Below, in pieces: positions 32,826 through 44,100 of a DNA stretch of 64,000 nucleotides; within the stretch, counting starts at the first letter, position 1, and each line of letters opens with the position of its first letter. The stretch spans positions 1 to 64,000 of the forward strand of contig CANNZV010000126.1 of NCBI GenBank assembly GCA_947561585.1, read 5' to 3'. The notes beneath the pieces are model-generated. The model was not told the origin of the DNA. It was given only the letters and a program-made list of their open reading frames with translations, and did not search any database. This DNA comes from Caprella mutica (taxonomy: Eukaryota; Arthropoda; Malacostraca; Amphipoda; Caprellidae). The translations under genes were made by a program, and so were the position numbers.

Positions 32826-33754
32826 CTGAAACGAACAAAACTTCTTTAAGAAGAGGTAAACTTTCAACTTTAAATGTCAATTTAAAGTATTAAATTCATA
32901 AGAAATTTTTACAGTTAGGGTGAAGCAGTTATATTGCGGTACATGAACTAATTTTGGTCTCTAGAATAAAAAATACTAATATAATTAATAGTGCCGCCCT
33001 TTGGTGGGTGGCACGCCCGCCTAAATATACATATAGTTTCAATTTCAGCGATATCCTCCATTTATTACTTCAATGGTGATATGTGTAATGGTGGCGTGTA
33101 GTTCCCATACCCCACTTTCAGATCATTGATCAATCATGAAGTTCGCAGTACAACCAACAAGCGGATACAACAAACTACTTTACGGCTATCTCTCACCAAA
33201 ATGGTTGAAAATGTGTTTTTATTTCTCACTCTTTTAAAACAGGAAGCATCAGTTCCTTTAAAAAACTTTTGATTTTGAGATTCTATGGACAAAAGTACCC
33301 AAAATAATTCTAATTAAATTAAAAGGTTATCAAATAGGAAAAGATCTCTATTTATTTATAATATGTATTGGACTTCTTTTGATAAAGCAACATTAGTTAA
33401 AATATCAGTTCAGGGATTTGACATACTGAGCAGCAGATTACCTGTGCAACTATCCGTTTCACAAGAATGAACTCTACTTAACCAATTATAGGTTCAAATA
33501 AAATAAAATTTATATCAGTAGTTAGAACTACGAACTTTCTTATTTCTAGAAAAGACTTTTATATCATCATATAAGTATAGCAAGCCTCTAATTTGAATCT
33601 ACAGAAATTTAGTGAAAGGTATTAATCATCGGAGAAGTAATTAAGAACATATTTCATCATTTATGAAATTTGGACAACCAAGATTAATGATTAAAGTTCC
33701 TTTCCAGGCTCCGGGAAAATAAATTTATAACATAATATTATAGAACTAAGGTCT
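32826..33754. other. Former intron 1 of copy C
   Basis: Matches 7907-8824 of copy A with small indels, including the foldback fragment (about 32990-33185). From 33697 the AAAGGTCC MITE starts but is interrupted by the LINE insertion and then by the deletion. Confidence 0.7.
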
Positions 33755-33761
33755 ACGATCA

Positions 33762-34995
33762 CTCTTTCATAAGCAGATGATGTCACCATCATCTCACAAC
33801 ATCCCAAACACGAGACCGCCGCCAACAATTTACAAACATACATCCACTCACTAGAAGACTGGCTAGAAACAAACAGATTAAAGGTCTCTTTAAACAAATC
33901 TTCTGTCACCTTAGTTACACCCTACACCCTTGAATACAGAACCCATCCAAACATTACACTCAACAACACTCCCCTTCCCATTAACAACACGCCGAAAATC
34001 CTTGGAGTTACACTCGACCGCGGCTGGACGTTCAAACACCACATAACCGACATTAACAACAGAGCCAAACAAAGACTGAACGTCCTCCGCGCTCTCACTC
34101 ACACAACTTACGGACACTCCAAGGAAGACATAACAACACTCTACAAACAGTTCATCAGACCCATCCTCACCTACGCCCACACAGCCTGGTCACCTGACAT
34201 ATCCAACACCCACCTACAGACACTCCAAAAAACACAAAACACCGCATTGCCACCGGTTGTACACAAACAACACCCACACACCACCTACACACAGAAACAC
34301 GAGTCCTACCTCTCACCTCACACATGGACATGAGGGGCACACATTTTTACACTTCTACACTAGACCCCTCACATCCCCTACACTACATGCAAACTGAGAG
34401 GAGGACACCACGCACACTACACATCACCCCCTCCACACACTACAGACACCTCTACACCACTCTCCCTCCCACACCCGACAACACTTCTCTTCACAAACAC
34501 ATACACACCACTTTCACACAAAGAGCTCTAGCTTCCTCCCTTCCTAATAAACTCCTTGGGTCTAGGCCTCCAGCCATCGACCCTAGTGAGTCGGCCATGT
34601 CTCGTCGTGATAGGGTTACCCTATCACGTCTGAGATGTGGCCATTATCCTTCCCTTCCTTACTACACGCACAGGATTGGGAGATCGGACTCTGATCGGTG
34701 CGACTTCTGCCAAGCAGACCAGGGCACGATCTCTCACATTCTCACACAATGTCCGTCACTACACCAACACAGGACTACACACAACATTCACTCACTGGAG
34801 CACCTTTGGACCCATCCTCAGGCAGTAATTAACTTCCTGAGTGATGCGGGTTTCCCTTAGGCCCACACACTCCCACACAGTGCCTCGGGTGGCTGAAACC
34901 CGGGGGGCCCCTGGCCGCCCCTCCGTCCCGGCGAGGATGTTGGGGAGGTTAAACAACAAAACAACAACAAAACAACAGCAACAACAACAACAACA
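33762..34995 (+). mobile_element. 5'-truncated non-LTR retrotransposon (LINE)
   Basis: 1.23 kb flanked by the 7-bp duplication ACGATCA (33755-33761 and 34996-35002) and ending in (AAC)n. It begins inside the RT catalytic box (xADDVTIIS) and keeps the RT thumb (LEDWLETNRLKVSLNKS, YKQFIRPILTYAHTAW), then a frame change near 34240-34260 caused by a short deletion, then the C-terminal region. The clade is uncertain (jockey/ingi-like). Strong A/C richness on this strand contrasts with its surroundings. Absent from unit 1. Confidence 0.8.
34324..34860 (+). pseudogene. LINE ORF2 C-terminus
   Basis: 178 codons ending at 34860. RVTLSRLRCGHYPSLPYY and CDFCQADQGTISHILTQCPSL give the CxxC..H....C knuckle usual at the end of many insect LINE ORF2 proteins. 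It is separated from the upstream RT frame by the deletion frameshift, so it is part of a dead copy. Confidence 0.7.
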
Positions 34996-35002
34996 ACGAT
35001 CA

Positions 35003-35591
35003 TTATTCTGCAAACTGCATACAATTCGGTTAAGTACATATTTTATAATTTGTTTAATAATTAGACATTCATCATAATTTTTTTATTATTTAATGCTAAC
35101 TCACTCTTATTCCATATTTACATGCAGATTACAAAATGCTTTAATCAAAGATCCATGGCGCAATAAATTTACCGAAAATGTTACCTGAACTGATATAGAG
35201 GTGCTATAAATGCATATTGCAGAAAACAGAAATAGAATGCGCCTCCGAAATATATGTTATTTAAATAATTTTTACTTACTAGAAACTACTTCTTTAATAA
35301 TTAAAATTTTGAACTTCATTTAATTATAGAAAACAATTTGATTGCAAAGTTTGATAAACTTTATTTAGTCTACGTCTCAATTTTCTTTGAAGGTTTCAGA
35401 TGCAATGGGGACTATTGCAAATTATAATTCATAATTCATTAATTTGTTGAATAATTTGGTACTTATCCAAAGCGAAGTAGGAGGTTATACTGTACATTTA
35501 CTTATTGTACTTACATGGTGTATAATCGTAGTGTTTCACATTAAGAAAATTAATAACTTCCTATAATATATACAATATCGAAAAAGTTCAA
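35003..35591. other. Intergenic flank after the deletion junction
   Basis: Up to about 35050 it matches 8821-8873, then it jumps to the equivalent of 10498, marking the 1.6 kb deletion in unit 2. No gene. Confidence 0.65.
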
Positions 35592-36323
35592 TGGATCTTT
35601 CCCATTTTACCGACCCCCACCAAATTTATTTTATATTAAATTTTTCTTATGTGCTTCTGTCCTTAAAATACGGAAATCATAACCGTTTTTTGTAGAAACT
35701 AATAGTTTTTGAGATATGAGGGTTTAAAGTTATTTATTTCCTATGCATTACTGAAGGATTGAGAACCTTAAAAAAACTCGTGTTTCACGCTTTCTGGACA
35801 ATTTTGGTCAAAGATAGCCGTAATGTGGTTTGTTGTATCCGCTAGTTTGTTGTACTGCATACTTCATGATTTATTAATGAACTGGTGGGGTGGGGGTATG
35901 TGGGCGACACGCCCCCCTTTACACATATATCAGTTTTGAAGTAATAAATGGAAAATATCACGGAAGCTGGAAATATTCGATATAGGTATTTTGGGGGTGT
36001 GCCGCCCCTCGATCCCCCCTTCCAGGTCATTAATCAATCATAAAGTGTGAAGTACAACAAACTAGCGGATAAATCAAACTACATTACAGTTTCATGTAAA
36101 AAATCTATAATGTTTGAGTAATTTCAATGAAAACACGAGTTTTTTCAAAGTTCTTAATCCTTCAGTAATACATAGGAAATAAATAACTTTAAACCCTCGT
36201 ATCTCAAAAAGTATTAGTTTTAAAAAAAATCGGTTTTGATTTTCGAATTTCATGGACAAAAATACATATAAAAAAAATAATTTAAATCAAATTTGGTGGG
36301 GGTCGTGAAATGGGAAAGATCCA
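35592..36323. mobile_element. Intact foldback element (unit 2), DIRS-free
   Basis: 732 bp, TGGATCTTTCCCATTTTAC at the left and its complement at the right, about 200-bp inverted arms, GTTCAA on both flanks. Position 36111/36112 (CTATAAT then GTTTGAG) is the empty DIRS site. Confidence 0.7.
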
Positions 36324-36392
36324 GTTCAATCATGTGCATAAATGAGTGATGGGTGATTTTGCCACAGTTTTCATTGATATATATGTTAATGG

Positions 36393-36445
36393 TTACCACC
36401 GAATCATTCAATTCACTTATTAATGCGATTAGAAAAATTCATGTA
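36393..36445 (+). other. 53-bp patch from the copy A upstream region
   Basis: TTACCACCGAATC...TTCATGTA matches 10023-10075 at all positions. Copies B and E read GGTGATAATGATCTC / GGTGATACTAATCTC here, so the patch replaced a few bases in D. Its source is in the stretch that unit 2 otherwise lost. Confidence 0.85.
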
Positions 36446-36851
36446 TCTCTTTATATTTATTTTAATTTGACTTTTTGCCTGCTGTTTCGATTGTGTCAAA
36501 TTCAGAAAATATTTTCTCTTTGCAAGATGAAACTGCACCTTATTGGTCAGGATGTTTCAGACAAAGGCAGATTGAAAACAAACACCAAAGACTGTGTTCA
36601 CCATTACTATTTAAATACATAATCAGCACGGAAATGACATAATTGAACAGTTAAATATTTAAATTATCATATCGACATATAGTTCAATAATTGCTAATTT
36701 ATAGATTATTGAATAGGTCTGATAATGAACAAATTATCAGTGCTGAACAATTGGGATTGGCATTAATTCTCTTACCAGAACGCCCTCCGATTCGATTTTG
36801 TTTGTTAAGAAGTAATTTCACTTACCGACTACAGATTAGAACAGTACAGCA

Positions 36852-36856
36852 TCAGT
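36852..36856 (+). promoter_or_regulatory. Initiator-like TCAGT of copy D
   Basis: GCATCAGTCGTCTGAG, 66 bp before the ATG and conserved with copies B and E. A promoter role is inferred from the arthropod Inr consensus only. Confidence 0.35.
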
Positions 36857-36921
36857 CGTCTGAGTAATAAGATACAACATTCATTAGTTTTGGCATAAGT
36901 ATCTTGGTTTTCATTTTTAAC

Positions 36922-39546
36922 ATGGCTTCCGAAGAATCGTAAGTATTATTGAGTTATGGTTCCTTCCTGGACTCTGTAGGTAAATAAATTTTAAATATAT
37001 TTGAATTTCGTAATCTGGAATTTACTATAGGTAAAGTGTTCCCTCTGTTTATGGCAACACTGCCATCTTTTGATTAATCTTTTAAAATCTATACCTGTTC
37101 TGCTATCCTGCGTCTGCTTATTAATAATTCATAGGATTGTATGCCAATATTAAAATCTAGATTTTCCAAAATTATATAGGTAGAGCCTAGATATATAAAA
37201 TTCTTACTTTTTTTTTTAATTATCGTCGATATCTTTGGGTGCTTTATGGAGTACATAAGATGGTGGCTGATGCTCTATTTTGGTTGATTTGTGAACTTCC
37301 ATAGGAATTATTTAAATTTTGTTTGAGCTCTGGTCCTCCACACTTCCATAAATATTAGGTCTATGCTGGTGTCCATAATAGGCTTTACTAATTTTACTTT
37401 GTACTGATAGAGGACTTCTTCCATTTAAATTTGCGGTATACTTTATTGCGGTATATTTAATCTCTTAGATGTACTATCGATTAAGATCAAAGATAGGGGT
37501 AATACACTTAATGAATGTAATTGAATTTGAAGTGTCGAAAGTCGAGGTATTAAGATTTTCATTTAATTTCAAATTTAATAATAGATTTCAGCCGGTAGTT
37601 TATTCTCAGAATAAAGTCCCTACCAAGTAACTGAAGTAGAGTTTAAAAGCTTCACTTAAAGGTCCCCACCAACCAAATTTTCTATTGCTTAAATCAACGG
37701 GGCTAATGCTTCTTATTATACTGCAAACTCTATCAAATTTGATAAGCTTATTAGTTTTATAAGCTTTGAAATATTTTTATTACCAAAGCCTATTTTACTT
37801 CCTACTTCTAATTTTCAGTGAGAAGAATGTACACCCATTTGTTTTGATTATCAACTAGGTATTAGGTTCAATAAATCTTATAATATTCGTATAAAGGTAT
37901 AAAATCTAAAACTTTTTATAGAACCGTTTATTTACTTAGGGAAAAAATTAACATCTTAAATAAACGAAGGCCAGAAACGCATTGGTTGTTTGAAAATCAA
38001 ATTTACAATCAAAACAAAGTACTTCTCTTTCCCAGCGTCAGGTTAGAGATTCGCTTGATTGTTGCTCACAGAATATTAACTTAAAAAGCATATAATAAAA
38101 TATATACTGAACCGAATTGTATGTGGTTTGCGGAATGAAGTAGTTTTATATTATGTAATAAACTCATTACTCTTCCTGAGTCTGGAGAATACCTTTAAAA
38201 GTAAGAAATTCTTTATTCTCTTTCCAGGTTCAGTGTCCCAAAAGAGACTTTGTTGAAGCTGATGAAAACCGTTTATCCTGATGGAGGCTATGACTCAGAT
38301 AGATATGAAGGATGTACGAAAACTGGAGATCATTTTGCTTCTGATGTATCCTGCCTACTATTGGAGACTCTAGTTAAAGGTGCCCTTGTTAAAGATAGCT
38401 TTGTCGTGAAGAAAAACCCTGGGGTTAAGAAGACTGTTGTGTTAAACAAGGTTATGTCGCTGCAGTTCAAGAAAGAGGGTGCTTTCTATAGAGAAATTCT
38501 TCCTCTCCTGAATGCACAACTTAAGTCTGCGGATGAAAACCCTCTTCGTACTCCTAAGCTCTTCCATCTAGACCTTACTGAGGGCTATGAAATACTCTTC
38601 CTGGAGAATATGAATAAAGAAGGATATTATACATTGGATAGGAAGAAGTCCTTGGCAATTGATACAATTAAAGTTGTCATCGCTGAATTGGCCAGGCTTC
38701 ATGCAGCATCTGTTATGACTCTGGCAAATCACACTATAGATGCTGAAGCATTAGAAGAGATCTACAGTCAATTCATAAATTCTAGAGAGGCTGGAATGTT
38801 CCCTAATTCCTACGAACATTATGCTGAGCTTGCAAATGACTATGACCAGCAGTCTATTGCTCAATTCTTCAAAACAAACAAAAAGCATTCTCAGCGAATT
38901 TTTGAAGAATTGTTAAGAACCACTGACAAATTCAAGGTGTTGAATCATGGAGAACCCTGGGTTTCAAACTTCTTAATAAAGTAAGTAATAATTTTTAAGA
39001 TTGGTACGAAATAAACTTAACTAACTGGCATTTTCTTAATGTTTTTTCTTTACTAGGACGGATGATGAGAAGGTTAACACCTGCATTTTGGTTGACTTCC
39101 AAATGATTAGACTTGGGTCTCCTGCTCTGGATTTGAATCACCTGTTCTACACTTGCCTTGACGGGGAAGCACGGAAAGCCAATATTGAAGATTATTTGGA
39201 GTTCTACTACGACACTTTCGAAAATGTTCTCAAATCTGCTAAATTTGATGCACCTTTCACCAAGGAAGAACTTGTAAAGGAGTATTACCGCAAGAACCTA
39301 TTTGGTTACATCATGATGATTGATACTTTGTACAAAGTGAAGTGCGAAGACGATGACTGCCTTAAAGTAACCGATTTTATCTCCGAGGGGATGACCGTTA
39401 TTGAAACTAGGAGACGGGCGTATGTGAAAAGTAGGAAAGATTTGATGTCTTCCCGCCTTTCTGCATTATTCTCTGAAATGTCTGATAATGAATCTTTCCA
39501 AACTGAAGATATCGATGAATTTATTAAGGCTCTGAATGAAGAGTAA
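36922..39546 (+). CDS. CHK kinase-like (EcKL) protein, copy D, 419 aa
   Basis: Exons 36922-36938, 38228-38980 and 39057-39546; GTAAGT donors, CCAG/CTAG acceptors, phase-2 junctions, 420 codons with stop. Starts MASEESFSVPKETLL; the ATG is the first in the conserved transcript start region. Motifs: VVKK (Lys67), helix-C-like FKKEGAFY, LFLENM hinge, HGEPWVSN (His246, Glu248, Asn253) and VDFQ (Asp270), length typical for EcKL. Likely a soluble small-molecule kinase; the substrate (ecdysteroid or other) cannot be read from sequence. Glu248 replaces the usual catalytic Asp. It is the intact twin of broken copy B, divergently oriented to fragment C, with a Copia element inserted about 570 bp downstream. 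Intron 1 holds a MITE. Confidence 0.9.
37658..38198. mobile_element. AAAGGTCC-type MITE in intron 1 of copy D
   Basis: AAAGGTCCCCACCAACCAAA to GGAGAATACCTTTAAA. A second partial terminus (AAAGTCCCTACCAAG) lies just upstream at about 37613, absent as a separate copy in B. Confidence 0.5.
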
Positions 39547-39607
39547 TTTTTAACTGTTAATATTTTACTTAGATTATATTGAAATTGTTTAATTTTACGA
39601 ATTTATC

Positions 39608-39613
39608 AATAAA
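39608..39613 (+). promoter_or_regulatory. Poly(A) signal of copy D
   Basis: AATAAA 62 bp after the stop, in the same ATCAATAAAGTATCC context as copy B. Confidence 0.6.
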
Positions 39614-40112
39614 GTATCCTTTAATATACACAGGTTTTATTATCACAAGGTGTTTTTAGTTTCGAACTACCTGACCACTTCAGGTCAAGCTTACAGATGA
39701 AGCTTTCTAGTTTAAACTTTCAGAGTTTTAAACCTCCATAAATTATATGAAAATGTCCCTTTCGCATGTTCAGTTCAAATCTAAATATTTATTCTCTAAT
39801 CTCAATATTATGGAAATTATCTCTAGTATTAACATCTAATTTGCAAAATGCCTTAAATTAGCTGATTTCTTACTTGCTGTAGTATTTTAAATAAGCGAAC
39901 TAGGTGGCCTAAGCTTTAATTGAATGAATGCCTTCATTAGGTACCAAATGTTGACCAGTGATTCATTTGAACATTAATTCTTAATTTAATGAGTTTTTAA
40001 AAAAGTAGATTTATATTCACGCAGGCTTAGTCTCTATTTACACTCCAGCACGCTGCGTGCGGGAGTTAAAAATAGGTTTCCACTACATTGTGGAAGTTCA
40101 AAAGTTCCATAT

Positions 40113-40453
40113 TGTTGAAATTTTAGTTAAATGTATTACACACTCGTTATATATTTAATGTTAACTTCCTGTTAGACTAGCTCAGCTATATTAAATTACC
40201 TATTGTTTCAATAACTATGTATTACTTTTAATGAGAAACGGACATAAAGTCTAAAGTCGATCACACTTCCGTCGAGGGTTAAATACCCTGACTGGTAGCT
40301 TCTGAAGGCAGTCTGTCTTTAACATTACTCAGAGAGAGATATGATTCACTCATCTCTCTATATAGACTTCTAATTGTATAACATATTTACTCTTTAAAAT
40401 AAACTCTATGTCTTAACGTTGTTAACCCACTGTTATTTAACCTAATTCTAACA
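40113..40453 (+). repeat. Copia 5' LTR
   Basis: Begins TGTTGAAATTTTAG and ends CCTAATTCTAACA. Contains TATATA (40359-40364) and AATAAA (40398-40403), plausible promoter and poly(A) elements. Confidence 0.95.
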
Positions 40454-40468
40454 GGTTATGGGCCCAGT
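40454..40468 (+). promoter_or_regulatory. Copia primer-binding site
   Basis: GGTTATGGGCCCAGT directly after the LTR; this is the internal initiator-tRNA-Met fragment type of primer site used by Drosophila copia. Confidence 0.75.
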
Positions 40469-40759
40469 GAACGATAAGAGTTTATAAATCAAATTATGTT
40501 TAAACAAATTAGAAGTTTATAATAGTAATAAAAACGAAGTGCTGTGAAAAAAGTGTTAACCTATATGAAACATATCACTAAAAACGCTTGCGTAAGCATA
40601 TCGTGGTCACGCGCTAATGAGGTCAATTATAATGATTGCTCTAGCGAAAAATGCACTTGTGTTATAATATAATGATTTAGTATTTTTGCGGAAGAGGTGT
40701 CAAGAGAGGTCACAAATTACCTTTAAATCTGTGACCTTATCCTTTGGTAAACAGTCTTT

Positions 40760-41120
40760 CAACAAAAGGTTCTTGCGAACTAAGGCTGTGTTACTGTTCC
40801 AATTAAATATTAATAATTATAGTCAGTGAAGTTATTCTTATGAATTAGAATAATTTTAAAACATCAAACTCAGTTAAACAGTAAATCAATTTAACTGCTG
40901 TGGTTGGTTATGTGTGTTATAGTATTGAATGATAATAAATACTTTCAACAAAAAGGATCTTGCGAACTGAGATTTCTGTTGTTGTTCCAATTGAATATTA
41001 ATAATTATATTCAGTTATTCTTATGAATTAGAATAATGTTAAAACATCAGTTCAGTTAAACAGTAAATCAATTTAACTGCATTGGTTGTTTATGTTTGGT
41101 AAATATTGAAGAAATACTTT
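40760..41120 (+). repeat. Tandem repeat in the Copia leader
   Basis: Two diverged copies with a period of 186 bp (starting CAACAAAAGG at 40760 and CAACAAAAAGG at 40946). The second copy runs to AATACTTT and so overlaps the first codons of gag-pol. Each holds an ATTAATAATTATA core and AGTAAATCAATTTAACTGC. Confidence 0.8.
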
Positions 41121-44100
41121 GAAAACATGTCTTCAAATAAGTTACAGGGGATTGTTCCCCTAGACGGAAATAATTACCCTACATGGAGGATACAAATGAA
41201 GATGCATCTCTTACGAGAGAAACTGATGGATTTTGCGGATGGATCTAAAACAGTTCCAATTGATTCAGCTTCAACTGAGGTGAAGAATGCCTATGCTAAT
41301 AATTATAATAAAGCTCTGGCAGATATAGTACTATCTATTTCACCGGATCAATTGTACTTAGTTGGACAACCGACGGATCCACACGCTGTCTGGACTACAC
41401 TTCAAGACACGTTTCAAAAGAACACGTGGGCTAACAAATTTCGTCTGAAGAAAAAGCTCTACAATCTAAAATTGAAGTCTCCTGATCTACTCGACTTTCA
41501 TTTGAAGGAACTAACTGAAGTTTTTCAAGAGCTTGCCTTGTTAAATCAAGTGATCAGTGAAGAGGATAAAGTGATTTGTCTTCTGTCATCACTGCCAGGG
41601 CCGTTTGAAGTGCTTGTCACTGCACTTGAAGCTCAGACAGACATCCCTAACTGGATTACCGTAGCTGACACACTCCGGAGAGAAGCTGAAAAGTTGAGTA
41701 TTAAAACCAATAATGCATTAGCATTATCAAATACTCAGAATTATGCTGGAGTAAACAAACAGTCCATCATTTGCCATTTCTGCAATAAGATGGGACACCT
41801 GAAAAAGGACTGCTTTAAATTTAAAAGGTCTTCTCAAACTAATAGAACTCAAAACCAGCCAAATGTTGTAAATGTAAGTCATATAGAACTAAATCACACA
41901 ATGTATGTTAATGATATCGCTCTTTGTAACAAATATGCCGACAGTAATATTTGGATAATAGATTCAGGCTCTTCATCACACATGAGTGGTGATAAAAATT
42001 TATGTAAAGATTTTGCAAATATTAGCAAACCTATAAATGTTAAAGTAGGAAATGGAGATGTCTTACAAGCTATTTCACTAGGAAATGTTTCTGTTATTGT
42101 GAATATACCAGGTGGTGGGAGTAGAACATGTAAAATAAATGATGTACTATATGTGCCAAATCTAGCTTTTAATCTACTATCAGTGTCTAAAATGACAAGT
42201 AATAATAAATCTATTATTTTTGAAAATGATAAATGTAAAATTTTGAACGAAAATAAAGAGTTAATGGCTGAGGCCAACTGTGTTGGTAAACTCTATTATC
42301 TTAATACTTTAGTTCATAAAGCTGCAGTAACTGTAGATCAAAATGAAGTAAACTTTCTATGGCACAGAAGGCTCGGTCATATAGGTAAAGATAACTTGAC
42401 TAAAATGATCCGAACTAAATCAGTAAATGGTCTGGATAGTAAATTAAAAGCTATAGAAGGCGTGTGTGAACACTGCTGTAATGGGAAAATGCATAAAATA
42501 CCTTTTTCTACAAGCATTAAGAAAAATTGTAAACCTCTTGATTTAATCCACACCGATGTCTGTGGGAAAATTACTCCCACTTCCAGGGGTAATAATTCAT
42601 ATTTTCTGACCTTTATTGATCATGCTACTCGATACTCCTGGATATATGTTATTGCACATAAGAGTGATGTGTTTCAGAAGTTTTTGGAATGGAAAGCTAT
42701 GGTTGAAAATATTTATGAAAGGAAAATTAAAACCTTGCAGTCAGATAATGGAGGAGAATATACCTCAAATAAGTTTGAATCATATTTACGAAATGAAGGT
42801 ATAATTCACCAGAAATCCATTCCTAAAACTCCTGAACAAAATGGGTTAGCTGAAAGATTTAATAGAACTATTATGGAAAAAGTTAGATGTATGTTATCTG
42901 ATTCAGGAATTGATAAGGAATTCTGGGGTGAAGCACTATATACTGCAAATTATCTAAATAATAGATGCATTAATTCATATTTAGTAAATAAAACTCCATA
43001 TGAAGCTTTAAATCGTAGAAAACCCAACATCGGGCATATAAAAGTTTTTGGATGCACAGGGTACGCACATATTTCTCGAGAGGAAAGATCTAAGTTAGAA
43101 AATAAAGCTACCAAATGTCTGTTTATTGGCTATGGCACAGTTACTAAAGGGTATAAGATGTATGATGTTGAATCTAAAAGAATCTTCTTTTCCAGGAATG
43201 TAACCTTTGATGAATCAATTTCATCTAAGATTGAGAGCCCTCAACTGAGTGAGACTCCTACCTCTCCACTGGTGTTCCATTCAGAAGATTCAGAACCTGC
43301 TGGACCAGAGAATCAACCTTCTGACGATAACCCTCCAATACTCCTCCCTGAGGCGCAACCTGTACCAGCTATCAGTCCTAATGAGGATCTTAGACGATCT
43401 TCCAGAATTCGTCGAGCTCCTATTAGATATGGTAGTTGGGAGTATGATCATGTTGAAGATGAGGAGGAGGGTTTATTAGTCAATGGGAATATCAATATCG
43501 AACCTAGGTCGGTATCTGAGGCTCTTAATAGCGGTTCTGAATCCTCTAAATGGAAACATGCCATGGAGAGGGAATTAAATGCTTTTGAGAAACATAAAGT
43601 TTTTGAACTCGTAAAACCTACCTCAGATTTAAATATAATTAAATCTAAATGGGTGTTTAAAAGAAAAAAGGGATCTGATGGTAGAGTGGTTTCATATAAA
43701 GCTAGATTAGTCGCTCAGGGTTTTTTACAGAGACCTGGAATCGACTATGATGAAATTTTTGCTCCTGTAGTGAGATTTGAATCGGTGCGAACCATGTTAT
43801 CTTTAGCAGCTAACCAAAAATTATTTGTACATCACTTGGATGTAAATTCTGCTTTTTTGAATGGGGATCTTAAAGAAAATGTTTATATTAGACAGCCTCC
43901 TGGCTATGCTATTCCAGGAAAAGAAGATTTAGTATGTAAACTTAATAAATCTATGTATGGATTAAAACAATCACCCAAATGTTGGAATGATGCGTTGGAT
44001 GCATATCTTAAATCCTTAGGCTTTATTCAGTCCTCTTGTGACTCTTGTATATATGTTAAATTAATCAATAACTCTCCATGCTTCATTTCTGTGTATGTAG

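Noticed and set aside
34792..35077. Frames across the LINE tail with Cys, Val or Gln runs
   Set aside because: Translations of the (AAC)n tail, not genes.
41894..43479. Small frames overlapping the Copia gag-pol
   Set aside because: Out-of-frame shadows of a clearly functional polyprotein.
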